NCBI GenBank assembly: GCA_020635905.1
Contig: JACJYV010000008.1
Location: 310,001 to 374,000, forward strand
Source of the DNA: Bacteroidia bacterium
GTDB taxonomy: Bacteria; Bacteroidota; Bacteroidia; J057; JADKCL01
DNA: 64,000 nucleotides
Direction of reading: 5' to 3'
Below the pieces are notes generated by a model. That model worked only from the letters and a program-made list of their open reading frames with translations. It ran no database searches and was not told the DNA's origin. Below, piece by piece: positions 33,077 through 42,089 of this stretch. Position 1 is the stretch's first letter. Each line of letters starts with the position of its first letter. Position numbers and translations under genes: made by a program.

Positions 33077-34471
33077 ATGGCTACATTTTCAGCATCCACG
33101 TATTCGCAGCGCAGAAAAAAAATGGGACAGGCAGTAGGATCGGGACTGATCCTGCTGTTGGGCAATGAGGAATCGGGCATGAACTACGCGGCGAATACCT
33201 ATCATTTCCGTCAGGACAGCAATTTTCTCTACTTTACGGGCATTGACCGCCCCGGGCTGGCCGCCATTTTTGACCTGGATGCTTGTACGGAAACGATCTA
33301 TGGACAAGAAGTGACCATGGATGATGTGGTTTGGATGGGGCCACTGCCCACTTTGCGGGCAGATGCTGACCAGGCTGGCATTCAACAGGTACGGCCCCTG
33401 GCCGACCTGGATCAGGCTTTGCAAAAAGCTACACAAAAAGGGCAGAAAATTCATTTTCTGCCGCCCTATCGCCCCGAAAACGCAATCAAACTCTTCCGTT
33501 GGCTGGGCATTCACCCCGACGAGTGCAAGGCCAATGCCTCAGAAACCCTGATCCGGGCCATCATTTCCCTGCGGGAAATCAAAACGGACGAGGAAATCGT
33601 GGAAATTGAAAAGGCAGTGCGCATCACCAACCGCATGCACCTCACTGCCATGAAAAGCGCCAGTCCGGGCGTAACTGAAGCCGAAATTACAGGCGCCATT
33701 TACCGCGAAGTGATGAGCGCAGATGCCCAGCTGAGCTTTCCCGTGATCCTCTCTGTGGATGGACAAATTTTGCATAACCACCACCACCACAATACCCTGA
33801 AAAGCGGGCAGCTCGTGCTCTGTGACTGCGGATCTGAAGCGGCCGGCTCACATTACGCGGGCGATATGACGCGGGCTTTCCCTGTGGATGCAACCTTTAC
33901 CCAGCGTCAGAAAGAGGTGTACCAGGCCTGCCTGGATTCACAACTGGCGGCCATTGCCGCCATGAAACCCGGGGTATTATACCGCGATGTGCACCTCACC
34001 GCGGCGCGGGTGATCACGGAAGGGCTGAAAGGCATCGGCCTGATGAAAGGCAATACAGACGAAGCCGTGGCCGCGGGTGCCCACGCTCTCTTTTTCCCGC
34101 ATGGCCTGGGCCATGCCATGGGCCTCGACGTGCACGAAATGGAGGATTTGGGTGAAAATTTTGTGGGTTACACAGACACCCTGAAAAAAGCCAGCCAGTT
34201 TGGACTGGCCTTTTTGCGCTTTGGCAAGGCCCTGCAGCCCGGCCATGTGCTTACGGTCGAGCCCGGCATTTACTTCATCCCCGAACTGATCGACCAGTGG
34301 CGTCAGGAAGGCACCAATGCCCAATTTATCAATTTTGATCTGGCCGATACTTTCAAGGATTTTGGTGGGATCAGAATTGAGGACGACTTGCTGGTGACTG
34401 CTGGCGGCACCCGCCTGCTGGGTGACGGAGTACCCAAAGAAATCAGGGATATTGAGGCCCTGTATGCCTGA
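33077..34471 (+). CDS. pepP: Xaa-Pro aminopeptidase, AMP_N type (464 aa)
   Basis: AMP_N domain (about 1-150, YHFRQDSNFLYFTGIDRPG) followed by the pita-bread catalytic domain. Metal ligands are seen as CDCGSE and GDMTR (Asp pair), HGLGHAMGLDVHE (His), TVEPGIYFIPEL and GIRIEDDLLV (two Glu). The enzyme removes N-terminal residues ahead of proline in the cytoplasm and needs two Mn2+. The ATG at 33077 is chosen because the in-frame TTG 11 codons earlier adds a tail lacking homologous pattern. Length is typical of the family. Confidence 0.95.
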   Translation: MATFSASTYSQRRKKMGQAVGSGLILLLGNEESGMNYAANTYHFRQDSNFLYFTGIDRPGLAAIFDLDACTETIYGQEVTMDDVVWMGPLPTLRADADQAGIQQVRPLADLDQALQKATQKGQKIHFLPPYRPENAIKLFRWLGIHPDECKANASETLIRAIISLREIKTDEEIVEIEKAVRITNRMHLTAMKSASPGVTEAEITGAIYREVMSADAQLSFPVILSVDGQILHNHHHHNTLKSGQLVLCDCGSEAAGSHYAGDMTRAFPVDATFTQRQKEVYQACLDSQLAAIAAMKPGVLYRDVHLTAARVITEGLKGIGLMKGNTDEAVAAGAHALFFPHGLGHAMGLDVHEMEDLGENFVGYTDTLKKASQFGLAFLRFGKALQPGHVLTVEPGIYFIPELIDQWRQEGTNAQFINFDLADTFKDFGGIRIEDDLLVTAGGTRLLGDGVPKEIRDIEALYA

Positions 34472-34507
34472 GAAGCCATTTTGTTACCCAAATCCGTTGG
34501 CAGAAAT

Positions 34508-35236
34508 ATGAAATGGTGGATCTTAATAATTGCAATTTTTGCCGCAATCCGTGTCCAGGCACAAAACGGTCTGTTCCAGATCGGGACAGGAATTACCTAC
34601 GATTACGGGGTGAATTTTACCGGCAACGAACACTACCAGCCCCTGGCCAGCGGCCAGACCAGCATGGTGAGTTTTGATGTGTTTTGTCGCATTCCCGTAA
34701 ACAAATTCATCGGCCTGTATCCCACTTATTTTTACTCCATTCCTACCCGTTCCATGCTGGTGAGCAACCTCCAGGGCGATTATTTGCCCAACGGGTATGG
34801 TTTTGACCTTCCTTACAACCCCAACAACCCCGATTTCTGGTATTCCCAGGATTACGCCACCCTCACCTCACGGGCTGAAATCTGGCAGCAAAGTTACGGT
34901 TCGTTCATCACCCTGATGCCTGTACAGGGATTTGAACTGGGCACTGGATTTTTCATGCAGCAAAGGAGGGTGGATGTGTATGATTACACCGCCTACGACG
35001 AATACTACTGGACCGGGTCAGACGGCACCACCTGGGATCATTATTCCCTGTGGGACAGTTATCAGTATCCCTACTCAACCTCAGCCAATTCCTACAAAAC
35101 ACGCCAGGCCACAGTGCCCGTTTTCATGAATTTTTTTGGGCAATGGGGATTTTTCCAGCAAGGCATGTCCGTCATTTACTGGACAGGAGCCGACAAATAC
35201 TGGAGCTTTCGCTATACTATGGGAGTGGCTTTTTAG
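34508..35236 (+). CDS. secreted outer-membrane-like protein (242 aa)
   Basis: Signal peptide MKWWILIIAIFAAIRVQAQ, then aromatic-rich strands (GLFQIGTGITYDYGVNF, SFDVFCRIPVNKFIGLYPTYFY, QGFELGTGFFMQQRRVDVYDY, FGQWGFFQQGMSVIYW) ending in SFRYTMGVAF. The last residue is Phe, as in many outer-membrane barrels. No family was recognised. It follows the peptidase gene at 36 bp and may be co-transcribed. Confidence 0.75.
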   Translation: MKWWILIIAIFAAIRVQAQNGLFQIGTGITYDYGVNFTGNEHYQPLASGQTSMVSFDVFCRIPVNKFIGLYPTYFYSIPTRSMLVSNLQGDYLPNGYGFDLPYNPNNPDFWYSQDYATLTSRAEIWQQSYGSFITLMPVQGFELGTGFFMQQRRVDVYDYTAYDEYYWTGSDGTTWDHYSLWDSYQYPYSTSANSYKTRQATVPVFMNFFGQWGFFQQGMSVIYWTGADKYWSFRYTMGVAF

Positions 35237-35396
35237 AGGGAGGTTAAATTTGCTTTCAGAATTTGTAATGAGAGATTTTTTAGCTCAATTTTTGATTCTT
35301 TTCAAAGGGAAGAGCAGCGCTATTTACAAAGGAAAGAGCTGAAAATGGGGCAAAAAAGATCCATGACAAAACTGAAGGATAAATTTAAACGCCCTC

Positions 35397-35996
35397 TCAG
35401 AAATCGGTCACGATTTCCAGGCCAAAGTTGGAAAAGGTGACGGGCAGGCCGTTGAGATCAGCGGGTGCACCCACGGGGGTCATGTGAAAACGAATGTGGT
35501 AAATGGTGCTGCGCCCGTTGATATTCAACTCGGCGACGGCATTCGGGTTCACAAACAGCTTATGCAAAGGAGGATACAACTGGGTGGAATACAAATAGGT
35601 CATATTTGCCCCAAATCCAAGTCCAAAACCAACTTTTTGCTCATTGAAAGGGGTGGCGCCAGCGCCAACCCGGCCCATCAAAGTAAGGGGAACCTGGCCC
35701 AGAAACCAGGCACTGGCCTGTCCTCCGTAGGAGAAGTAATTGAAGCCCAGCCTGACCCCGGGATCGAGGCAAGCACTGACCACATCGTTTTTGTGGGCCA
35801 GCACATACGATCCGTTGAGGGAGAGGCCGTAAAAGGGACCCAGGGTATAAGGAGTGGGCGTCCCAACCAGGGGATCTCTTTCCTTGAGGCCAATAAATTC
35901 GTACACAAACCCGCCGGCAAAGGACCATCGCTGGGCCTGAAGTCCGTTGGCTATGAGTAAAAGCAGGCCTGAGACGAGAAAAAGTTTCTTCAGCAT
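35397..35996 (-). CDS. secreted outer-membrane-like protein (199 aa)
   Basis: Signal peptide to LQAQ, then strand-like segments (YTLGPFYGLSLNGSYVLAHKN, ACLDPGVRLGFNYFSYGG, LTLMGRVGAGATPF, KVGFGLGFGANMTYLYS, GLPVTFSNFGLEIVTDF) with Phe as last residue. The pattern suggests a small outer-membrane barrel of unknown function. It is convergent with the gene at 34508. Confidence 0.75.
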   Translation of the reverse strand: MLKKLFLVSGLLLLIANGLQAQRWSFAGGFVYEFIGLKERDPLVGTPTPYTLGPFYGLSLNGSYVLAHKNDVVSACLDPGVRLGFNYFSYGGQASAWFLGQVPLTLMGRVGAGATPFNEQKVGFGLGFGANMTYLYSTQLYPPLHKLFVNPNAVAELNINGRSTIYHIRFHMTPVGAPADLNGLPVTFSNFGLEIVTDF

Positions 35997-36251
35997 ACGG
36001 AAATGATTCTACCAATTGGTTACTAATATACGAAAATACCCCTCACATATTTGAAGGCGAATTACAATCCATGGGGCGATTTCCCGCAAAATCCCTGCCA
36101 GTATCCTGCCTTCGCAAAAGTATTTACCCCCCAATCATCCACACTTAAGCAATTGCAAATCAAATCATTGCAAAATTTTTCGCTTTTTTCGGGTTTTGGT
36201 TTGCATTTTAATTTATTTCCTTATTTTTACCCAATCCACTTTTAATTCTTC

Positions 36252-37088
36252 GTGAGCCTTATCTATAAATCATATCACCACCAAAGCACCAATTTCAATC
36301 CGGAAAAGATGGGAGAATACTCCCTTGCGGTATTTTTGAAGAAGGGATTGCTCATTTACAGCATCCTTTCGGGTGAAGAGAAGATCCTGGCTGTGAAGGA
36401 GTACCGCACCAAAGACGGCATGGAAACGGACGAATTTCTCCAGTCTGTGCTGCAGGAGGAAAAGATCAATTCTGATGCTTTCAATAAGGTGAGGGTGATT
36501 TATGGAGTGGATGATTTTTCCCTCCTTCCGTCCGCGCTTTTTGACCGCAAATACTCCAAAGAATTTGCCCAAATCCTGATCAAGGACGAAACAGACGCGG
36601 ATCACATTGATATCCGCGAACTCAAGCAGGGCAACGCGGTGGCCATTTACACCATCCCCAATTCTCTCAAAAAGCATCTCGACAACCATTTTTCCAATCC
36701 TGAATACGAGCCCTTCTGCCTTTCTGCGATTGAAATGGGTTTTGAACTGGCCCACGAGAATAAAAATCTCCTGCTGGTCAATATTTTTGAGCAACAATTC
36801 GTGATCACAGGCATCCGCGACGGCAATCTGCACCTGTGCAATGCCTACCCCTTCCGCGAAGCCAGCGACATCGTGTATTTTGTGCAACTGGCGGCTGAAG
36901 TACTCAAACTGCAACCCGGCACATTTCAGGTTTTCCTCGCGGGCGAATTCGAAAACGACAGCCACCTGCTCAATCAGCTGCGCAAATTCATTCCTTCCCT
37001 GCAAATACCTGCCTCCACCCTCAAAAAGACCTTCGACGGCCAAAACGACAAACTTCCCGCCTGGAAGTATGCCTTTATGAGCTTCTGA
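36252..37088 (+). CDS. DUF3822 family protein (278 aa)
   Basis: The protein starts (GTG at 36252) MSLIYKSYHHQSTNFNPEKMGEYSLAVFL. It has FEQQFVITGIRDGNLHLCNAYPF and QVFLAGEF, typical of DUF3822, an actin-like-fold family that in Bacteroidota lies directly before rsmD and near coaD. The context here matches that conserved order. An internal ATG at 36309 would remove conserved residues, so the GTG is preferred. It is likely cytoplasmic; the biochemical role is unknown. Confidence 0.85.
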   Translation: MSLIYKSYHHQSTNFNPEKMGEYSLAVFLKKGLLIYSILSGEEKILAVKEYRTKDGMETDEFLQSVLQEEKINSDAFNKVRVIYGVDDFSLLPSALFDRKYSKEFAQILIKDETDADHIDIRELKQGNAVAIYTIPNSLKKHLDNHFSNPEYEPFCLSAIEMGFELAHENKNLLLVNIFEQQFVITGIRDGNLHLCNAYPFREASDIVYFVQLAAEVLKLQPGTFQVFLAGEFENDSHLLNQLRKFIPSLQIPASTLKKTFDGQNDKLPAWKYAFMSF

Positions 37089-37092
37089 GGAC

Positions 37093-37188
37093 GGTTTACT
37101 GTTTACGGTTTACAGTTCCCAGACCGTATTCCACGATCCAATTATTAACCGTTAACCCTAAAACCGTAAACCGTAAACCGCGAACTGT
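37093..37188. repeat. GTTTACG-type heptamer repeats forming an imperfect hairpin
   Basis: On the left, GGTTTACTGTTTACGGTTTA followed by CAGTTC. On the right (about 37161-37187), AACCGTAAACCGTAAACCG then CGAACTGT. The two arms are inverted copies of the same 7-bp unit and could fold into a long hairpin. The element fills the 104 bp between DUF3822 and rsmD. Confidence 0.6.
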
Positions 37189-37192
37189 ACCC

Positions 37193-37738
37193 ATGCGAAT
37201 CATTTCTGGAAAATACGGGGGAAGGCATTTTACGCCGCCCAAAGGGCTTGACCTGCGGCCAACCACGGAGCGGTCGCGCGAAAGCCTCTTCAATATTCTG
37301 GCCCATCGCCATGAAATGGAAGGGGCCCGGGTGCTGGAGTTATTTTCTGGAACGGGCATTGTGGGGATGGAATTTTTGAGCCGCGGGGCTTCCAGTCTGA
37401 TATTTGTGGAAAAAGATGGCCGTCAGGTGGCATTTACGCAGAAATGTTTGAAAGAATTAGGGGAAAATCAGGCCAAAGTGCTGAAAATGCCGGCTGAAAA
37501 ATACGTGGATAAGTGCAACGAAAGCTTTGATTTTATTTTTCTGGATCCCCCCTATGAACTGGCCGGACAACGCGAACTGATTGAAAAAATTCTGAAAAAA
37601 GGCCTGCTGAAGCCCGATGGAATCCTGATTCACGAACATCGCTCCAAATACAGCTTTGAGGACCTGCCTGGCTTTGTGGAAGCCCGAAAATATGGCGAAG
37701 CCACCTTCAGCTTTTTTTCCGGGGAGGATTCTGCTTAA
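37193..37738 (+). CDS. rsmD: 16S rRNA (guanine(966)-N2)-methyltransferase RsmD (181 aa)
   Basis: Starts MRIISGKYGGRHFTPPKGLDLRPTTERSRESLFNIL, which is diagnostic for RsmD (RPTxxxxRExLFNIL). SAM-binding motif I is VLELFSGTGIVGMEFLSRGA, and the catalytic NPPY-type motif is FIFLDPPYEL. The enzyme methylates G966 of 16S rRNA. The length and N-terminus agree with the family. It is the second gene of the DUF3822-rsmD-DUF541-coaD cluster. Confidence 0.95.
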   Translation: MRIISGKYGGRHFTPPKGLDLRPTTERSRESLFNILAHRHEMEGARVLELFSGTGIVGMEFLSRGASSLIFVEKDGRQVAFTQKCLKELGENQAKVLKMPAEKYVDKCNESFDFIFLDPPYELAGQRELIEKILKKGLLKPDGILIHEHRSKYSFEDLPGFVEARKYGEATFSFFSGEDSA

Positions 37739-37795
37739 ATTGGAAATATTCCTCTGAAAAACACGTTACGACAGCCAGAACACAACCCTTTACCC

Positions 37796-38734
37796 ATGAA
37801 AAAAAGTCATTTTCTACTTATTCTGACCCTGATTTGCGGCGCTTCTCCCCTCTTTTCTCAGGGCAAGCTTGGCAAATCCAATTCCCTGGTCCAGTACAAC
37901 TCCTCCTGGGACGTTCGCGGAGCTACCCCCGGGGGAGGTGCCTACCAGCAAAATGTGTATCAAAATGCGACCAGCTATGCCAGTTTTCAAAACGACAGTG
38001 TGATGGAAATCGGGTCGCGGGTGCTGATGAATGTGCCCGCAGATGGCTACATCGTGATTTTTTCCCTGACCCAGGTGGGTGTCAGCCTGGCCGAATGCAA
38101 TTCCCTCATGGACGAACGCATCAATGGCTTCAAAACCAGCCTGGAAAGGGTGGGAATCAGTGAAAATAACATCAAAATTGACATCATTTCCCAGGTGCCC
38201 ACCTTTGAATATGAGGTTGAGAAAAAGCTGTTTTCCAAATATGCCCAGGAAGTTCCCTCAGGATTTGAACTGAAGAAAAACGTGCATATCTATTACTCTC
38301 AATCGAATCTGATCAATAAAATCCTGGAAACTGCGGCCGCCAATGAGATTTACGAAATCAGCCGGGTGGAATTTGTGATCAATGACGTGCAGGCCGTTTA
38401 CGACACGTTGCGACAGGTGGCTGCGGCCGACATTTTGTCCAAAAGGAAAGTGTATGAAACCCTGGGTATCAAATTCAATCCCCTGTTTCAGGTAGTTTCA
38501 GAGGATATTTCCAGTGTCAGCCCGGAGGAAAGGTACAAATCCATGGAATCCTATTCTGACCAGCCTTTGCCCTCGGGTACCCGCAAGTTCGACCGCACCA
38601 AAAAGGACGTTTCCTGGTATTATGCCCGCGTCGGCTATGTGGATTTTGACCAGTACCTCAATCCCCAGCAAATCTCGCCCTCCATGCAGTTTATCTGCCA
38701 TCTCAAGGTGAGGTATTCGCTCAAAAGGCAATAG
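37796..38734 (+). CDS. SIMPL (DUF541)-like secreted protein (312 aa)
   Basis: Signal peptide to LFSQ, then IGSRVLMNVPADGYIVIFSLTQVGVSLAECNSLMDERINGFKTSLERVGISENNIKI and, near the end, ISRVEFVINDVQAVYDTLRQVAAADILSKRKVYETLGIKF. The arrangement of a beta strand with repeated 'A-x-x-x-x-N-x-L-x-x-x-L-x-x-x-G-I' helix matches SIMPL-domain periplasmic proteins of unknown function. It sits inside the coaD cluster, 57 bp after rsmD. Confidence 0.65.
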   Translation: MKKSHFLLILTLICGASPLFSQGKLGKSNSLVQYNSSWDVRGATPGGGAYQQNVYQNATSYASFQNDSVMEIGSRVLMNVPADGYIVIFSLTQVGVSLAECNSLMDERINGFKTSLERVGISENNIKIDIISQVPTFEYEVEKKLFSKYAQEVPSGFELKKNVHIYYSQSNLINKILETAAANEIYEISRVEFVINDVQAVYDTLRQVAAADILSKRKVYETLGIKFNPLFQVVSEDISSVSPEERYKSMESYSDQPLPSGTRKFDRTKKDVSWYYARVGYVDFDQYLNPQQISPSMQFICHLKVRYSLKRQ

Positions 38735-38763
38735 ATTTTCAGGGAAAATTGTAATTTAACTGG

Positions 38764-39240
38764 ATGAAAATTGCGATTTTTCCCGGCTCCTTCGACCCCG
38801 TGACCCTCGGTCACGAGGAAATCATTGAAAAGGGTCTGGCCCTTTTTGACAAATTGATCATTGGGGTTGGGGTCAACAGCCAGAAGAAAACCATGTTCAG
38901 CGAAGCTGAACGGCTGGCTCAGCTGCAAGCGGCCTTTGGTCACCACGAACAGCTGCAAATCGAGGCTTTTGAAGGACTCACGGTCGAATTTGCGCAGCAA
39001 AAAGGAGCAAGATTTCTGTTGCGCGGACTGCGCAACGGTCAGGATCTGGAATATGAAAAGACGATTGCCCTGATCAATAAAGAGCTGGTGGCCGAAATTG
39101 AAACCGTTTTTGTGCTTTCGAGCGGGCAATTTTCCCACCTTTCGTCCACTCTGGTGCGGGAAGTCATCAAGTACAAGGGGAATATTTCCAATCTGGTGCC
39201 GCCTGCCGTGGCAAATCTGATTTATCCCAAACCCAACTAA
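38764..39240 (+). CDS. coaD: phosphopantetheine adenylyltransferase (158 aa)
   Basis: Starts MKIAIFPGSFDPVTLGHEEIIEKG, the nucleotidyltransferase T/SxGH motif. RGLRNGQDLEYE and LSSTLVREVIKYKGNI (ISSTxVR motif) complete the signature. The enzyme adenylates 4'-phosphopantetheine to dephospho-CoA in coenzyme A synthesis. The length is normal (about 160 aa). It is the last gene in the plus-strand cluster, convergent with the thioredoxin-like gene. Confidence 0.96.
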   Translation: MKIAIFPGSFDPVTLGHEEIIEKGLALFDKLIIGVGVNSQKKTMFSEAERLAQLQAAFGHHEQLQIEAFEGLTVEFAQQKGARFLLRGLRNGQDLEYEKTIALINKELVAEIETVFVLSSGQFSHLSSTLVREVIKYKGNISNLVPPAVANLIYPKPN

Positions 39241-39266
39241 GGAGAGTTTAATAAAAAATTTCCTGC

Positions 39267-40673
39267 CTACAATTCACCCAGATTTTTCTTGAAAACAGCC
39301 TCCAACTGGAAGGGTTTCAAATCCTTGGCGATGATCATGTGATCGGGTTTCATGACGTAGATTTCAGGGGTGATGTCCACGTGCCATTTTTTGTAGTAAA
39401 GGCTTTTGTAATTGGGATCGTACACGTTGGTAAACACCTCCATCCCGTTTTTCTCCACAAATGCCTTCCATTTTTCCTGATCCTTGTCCAGATTCAGTGC
39501 GTAGATTTCCAGACCTTTGGGGTGCCAGGTTTTGTATAATTCCACCAACTCGGGCGTATGCTTGCGACAATGGCTGCAATCGTAGCTGTACATGTAAAGA
39601 ATGATCAGCTTGCCTTTGAGGTCATAAAGCGATTTGGAATTGCCGTTGAGGTCAATGCAGGTGATGTCCTGACCAGTCTTGCCCAGCAAGCTGGGCTTGC
39701 GCTCCAGCGCGTCTTTGCGAATGCGGTAAATCTCCGTGGAATCAGACCAGAAGGCCTTTTCATAGGTAAAATATTTGTCCACCAGATTCACATACACAGC
39801 CTCCATACCCATGACATTGGATTTCTGGTATTTGACCGCGATGAAATTGGCAATGAATTTGAACATTTCAGGGTTGGCCTGGGACTTGTCCACGATCCAG
39901 TCTGAGTAGCGCACCACACTGTCGGGCGTCTGAGGCACCAACTGGGTGATGTAAGTCTTCAACTTATTGTGAATCACAGGTGTACGCAGCAATCTTTCAT
40001 CCGCAAAATCCACATCGTCCCAGTAATGATTGCGGTAATCCACCAGTTGCTTCAGGGTATCCAGGTCGCCATTGGGCTTTTTGGGCTCGATGGGATCGGG
40101 GTTCTGACCTGCCAGTTTGAAGACGGTGAAAAAGGATTGGGGATATTTTTTGCGATAAGATTCCACTTTGTCTTTGCGCTCCTGCAGAAGTTTTTTCTCC
40201 TCTTTGTCGAGACGCTTCCAGTCAGCGGAATTTTTGTCCAGGGTTTTCAACTCGTTGAGCACGGGCGTAATGCGCTTTTGAAAATCCTCTTCCCACTGCT
40301 GGTTTTCGTAGAAAAGTTCATTGTCGAGGCTGCCCGTGACCTTCATGGCACCCACGATATTGGCGAAGTCCGTTTCCAGAGAGAAGTCCTGATCCTGGTC
40401 GATTAGGAGCTGGATGAATTGATTTTTGGGAAACACAAAATAATACAATCCTCCCTGCAGGGCGCTTTTGTTTTGGTAGGTAAAATCTTCGCCCGTAGCC
40501 AGGATAGAATCAACCAGATAATTCTGGTTGCCAATCATCCCAATCACCCGCACGGTGCCGCCTGAAAAACCTTTGACGCGGGCCTGAATATGGGCGCCAG
40601 AGTTCTGGGAAAAGGCATTTTGCCCCAACAAAAAGCAGGAAATCAGCAGTAAAAAGGTCAAAAATCGTTTCAT
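39267..40673 (-). CDS. TlpA-type thioredoxin protein with DUF5106-like middle (468 aa)
   Basis: Signal peptide to AFSQ, an N-terminal beta domain (AHIQARVKGFSGGTVRVIGMIGN, as in DUF4369), a charged helical middle (about 130-330, KRLDKEEKKLLQERKDKVESYRKKYPQSFF), and a C-terminal thioredoxin fold with YSYDCSHCRKHTPELVELY (CxxC). Ends with TPEIYVMKPDHMIIAKDL. It is probably a periplasmic or outer-membrane-facing thiol oxidoreductase acting in disulfide or cytochrome maturation, typical of Bacteroidota. The start ATG at 40673 is preferred over one 10 codons upstream because the signal peptide begins there. Confidence 0.88.
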   Translation of the reverse strand: MKRFLTFLLLISCFLLGQNAFSQNSGAHIQARVKGFSGGTVRVIGMIGNQNYLVDSILATGEDFTYQNKSALQGGLYYFVFPKNQFIQLLIDQDQDFSLETDFANIVGAMKVTGSLDNELFYENQQWEEDFQKRITPVLNELKTLDKNSADWKRLDKEEKKLLQERKDKVESYRKKYPQSFFTVFKLAGQNPDPIEPKKPNGDLDTLKQLVDYRNHYWDDVDFADERLLRTPVIHNKLKTYITQLVPQTPDSVVRYSDWIVDKSQANPEMFKFIANFIAVKYQKSNVMGMEAVYVNLVDKYFTYEKAFWSDSTEIYRIRKDALERKPSLLGKTGQDITCIDLNGNSKSLYDLKGKLIILYMYSYDCSHCRKHTPELVELYKTWHPKGLEIYALNLDKDQEKWKAFVEKNGMEVFTNVYDPNYKSLYYKKWHVDITPEIYVMKPDHMIIAKDLKPFQLEAVFKKNLGEL

Positions 40674-40775
40674 AAATGGAGCCCCAAACGTTGGCAAAGA
40701 CAAAATTAGGAAAGGAAAGGCAGTATTTCAACCCTTCCAGATAATGGTTTGGTCAGCAAATTCTGTTCCGTTTTA

Positions 40776-40895
40776 GGAACCTCTAAAAACTTCGAATCTC
40801 TGCGTTGGACTTGGTTCAGAAATGCTCATTTACGTTAGTAAACTGCGCTTTCCTCACCTGCGTCCGCCTTGATCTTCATCGTTTTTAGAGGTCCC
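40776..40895. mobile_element. 120-bp MITE-like element with 15-bp inverted ends
   Basis: GGAACCTCTAAAAAC (40776-40790) and GTTTTTAGAGGTCCC (40881-40895) are inverted repeats that match at 14 of 15 positions. The interior is an imperfect palindrome centred near 40836 (GAAATGCTCATTTAC against GTAAACTGCGCTTTC, 11 of 15). There is no coding sequence. Length and structure fit a non-autonomous miniature element or a large REP-like palindrome. No target-site duplication is obvious. Confidence 0.65.
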
Positions 40896-40897
40896 CT

Positions 40898-41833
40898 TTA
40901 GTGTATTGGCTGGTCGTAAATGTCTTTTAGTAATAAAGTATCGCCCTTTTCGTCCACCACGTTCAAATCATAACGAAATTTCACTGCCGTTCCCACGGGT
41001 GCATGGTAGTAAATGATCCAGGCATCAGACTCTTTGGTGCCAATACAGCCGTTGGAATAGGCTTTTTCCAGGGTTTTGGGGTTGGTGGTGGGATGAATGA
41101 GCTGTCCCCAGCGGGTGCCGTCGAGTTCGGGTTCCATCCAGGGGATCATGGGCATCCAGGTGGTACGGCCGTCGTCGCGGCGGGTATGGGTAAAGCGTTT
41201 TCCCCCGCAGGGGTCAATAAACCAGGGATCGCGGGCGATGCGCACGATTTTTCCCGTTCCCGTATGGGTTCTGAGGTCCACTTCATGGCCCGCCAGGGCC
41301 AGGTAACGCTTGCGATACTGCCCCACCCGCACGGGAAATTTGTACAGCAAGGTATCGTGCTGGTAAATCCTCAACCTGAATTCAGGTATGTTGACGTCGA
41401 TCAGGGTGTGCTCCAGATCGTGGATAATTGCTGCGGCCTGCCGCAGGGAGGGAATTCCCAGGGAATCCCCTTTTTTCAGCACGATCATTTCCTTCTGGTC
41501 ATAGACAAACGAGTCGCGGGCAGCCCAGAGGTAATAGTCCTGGCCCGCCAGGGTATCAATGATCCAGGGGTTGGCCCGCACCAGCAGATGCTCGGTCAGG
41601 GGATAATTCACCAAAGAATCCCAGGCATGGACCACAGAATCAATGAAACAATAATAATCATGCATGCGCACATTCTTTTTGAGCGGTCCCACCCAGGCCA
41701 GAGGAGGATCGCTCCACTGGGTGGCATGGAGAAAGGAGGAATGCCCTTTCCGCTCCTGAGGAGGCGCTTCGGGCGGCCTGCAAGCCGTTAGAATCAGAAC
41801 AAAGGAAATCCAAATCAGCAGGGAACGGTTCAT
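40898..41833 (-). CDS. L,D-transpeptidase (YkuD) lipoprotein (311 aa)
   Basis: The N-terminus has a lipobox LTAC (Cys18). The catalytic domain is at about 145-300: LRIYQHDTLLYKFPVRVGQ, WGQLIHPTTNP (His247), KAYSNGCIGTKESDAW (Cys263). SNGCIG corresponds to the SHGCxx motif with Cys nucleophile. The enzyme would form 3-3 cross-links or attach proteins in peptidoglycan. It lies next to the MITE-like element; the stop codon is 2 bp from the element end. Confidence 0.9.
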   Translation of the reverse strand: MNRSLLIWISFVLILTACRPPEAPPQERKGHSSFLHATQWSDPPLAWVGPLKKNVRMHDYYCFIDSVVHAWDSLVNYPLTEHLLVRANPWIIDTLAGQDYYLWAARDSFVYDQKEMIVLKKGDSLGIPSLRQAAAIIHDLEHTLIDVNIPEFRLRIYQHDTLLYKFPVRVGQYRKRYLALAGHEVDLRTHTGTGKIVRIARDPWFIDPCGGKRFTHTRRDDGRTTWMPMIPWMEPELDGTRWGQLIHPTTNPKTLEKAYSNGCIGTKESDAWIIYYHAPVGTAVKFRYDLNVVDEKGDTLLLKDIYDQPIH

Positions 41834-42020
41834 GGAAGGATATTTTCAGGAAAATTACAGGGCCCGGGGATGGAAAAAGATGACTTAGATTCTTTTTTGC
41901 GATTTAATGAAGCCCGACCTTTGAAAAATTCCACTCAGAAAGGGGAAAAAATTTGCAGAATGCGATGAACTCAGTTGGCAGAAATACAAACGGTCTTGAG
42001 GATAAGTGTTTGTCTTCATC

Positions 42021-42051
42021 GTTGTGTATAATGGTTAATTGTGGTAATTTG
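42021..42051 (+). promoter_or_regulatory. candidate promoter of the desaturase gene
   Basis: GTTG at 42021-42024 and TAATTTG at 42045-42051 are separated by 20 bp, close to the Bacteroidota TTTG/TAnnTTTG spacing. The -7 box ends 38 bp before the ATG. Confidence 0.35.
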
Positions 42052-42089
42052 CGCCCCAAATCAATCAATTCCAATAAAGGAATCGCCGA

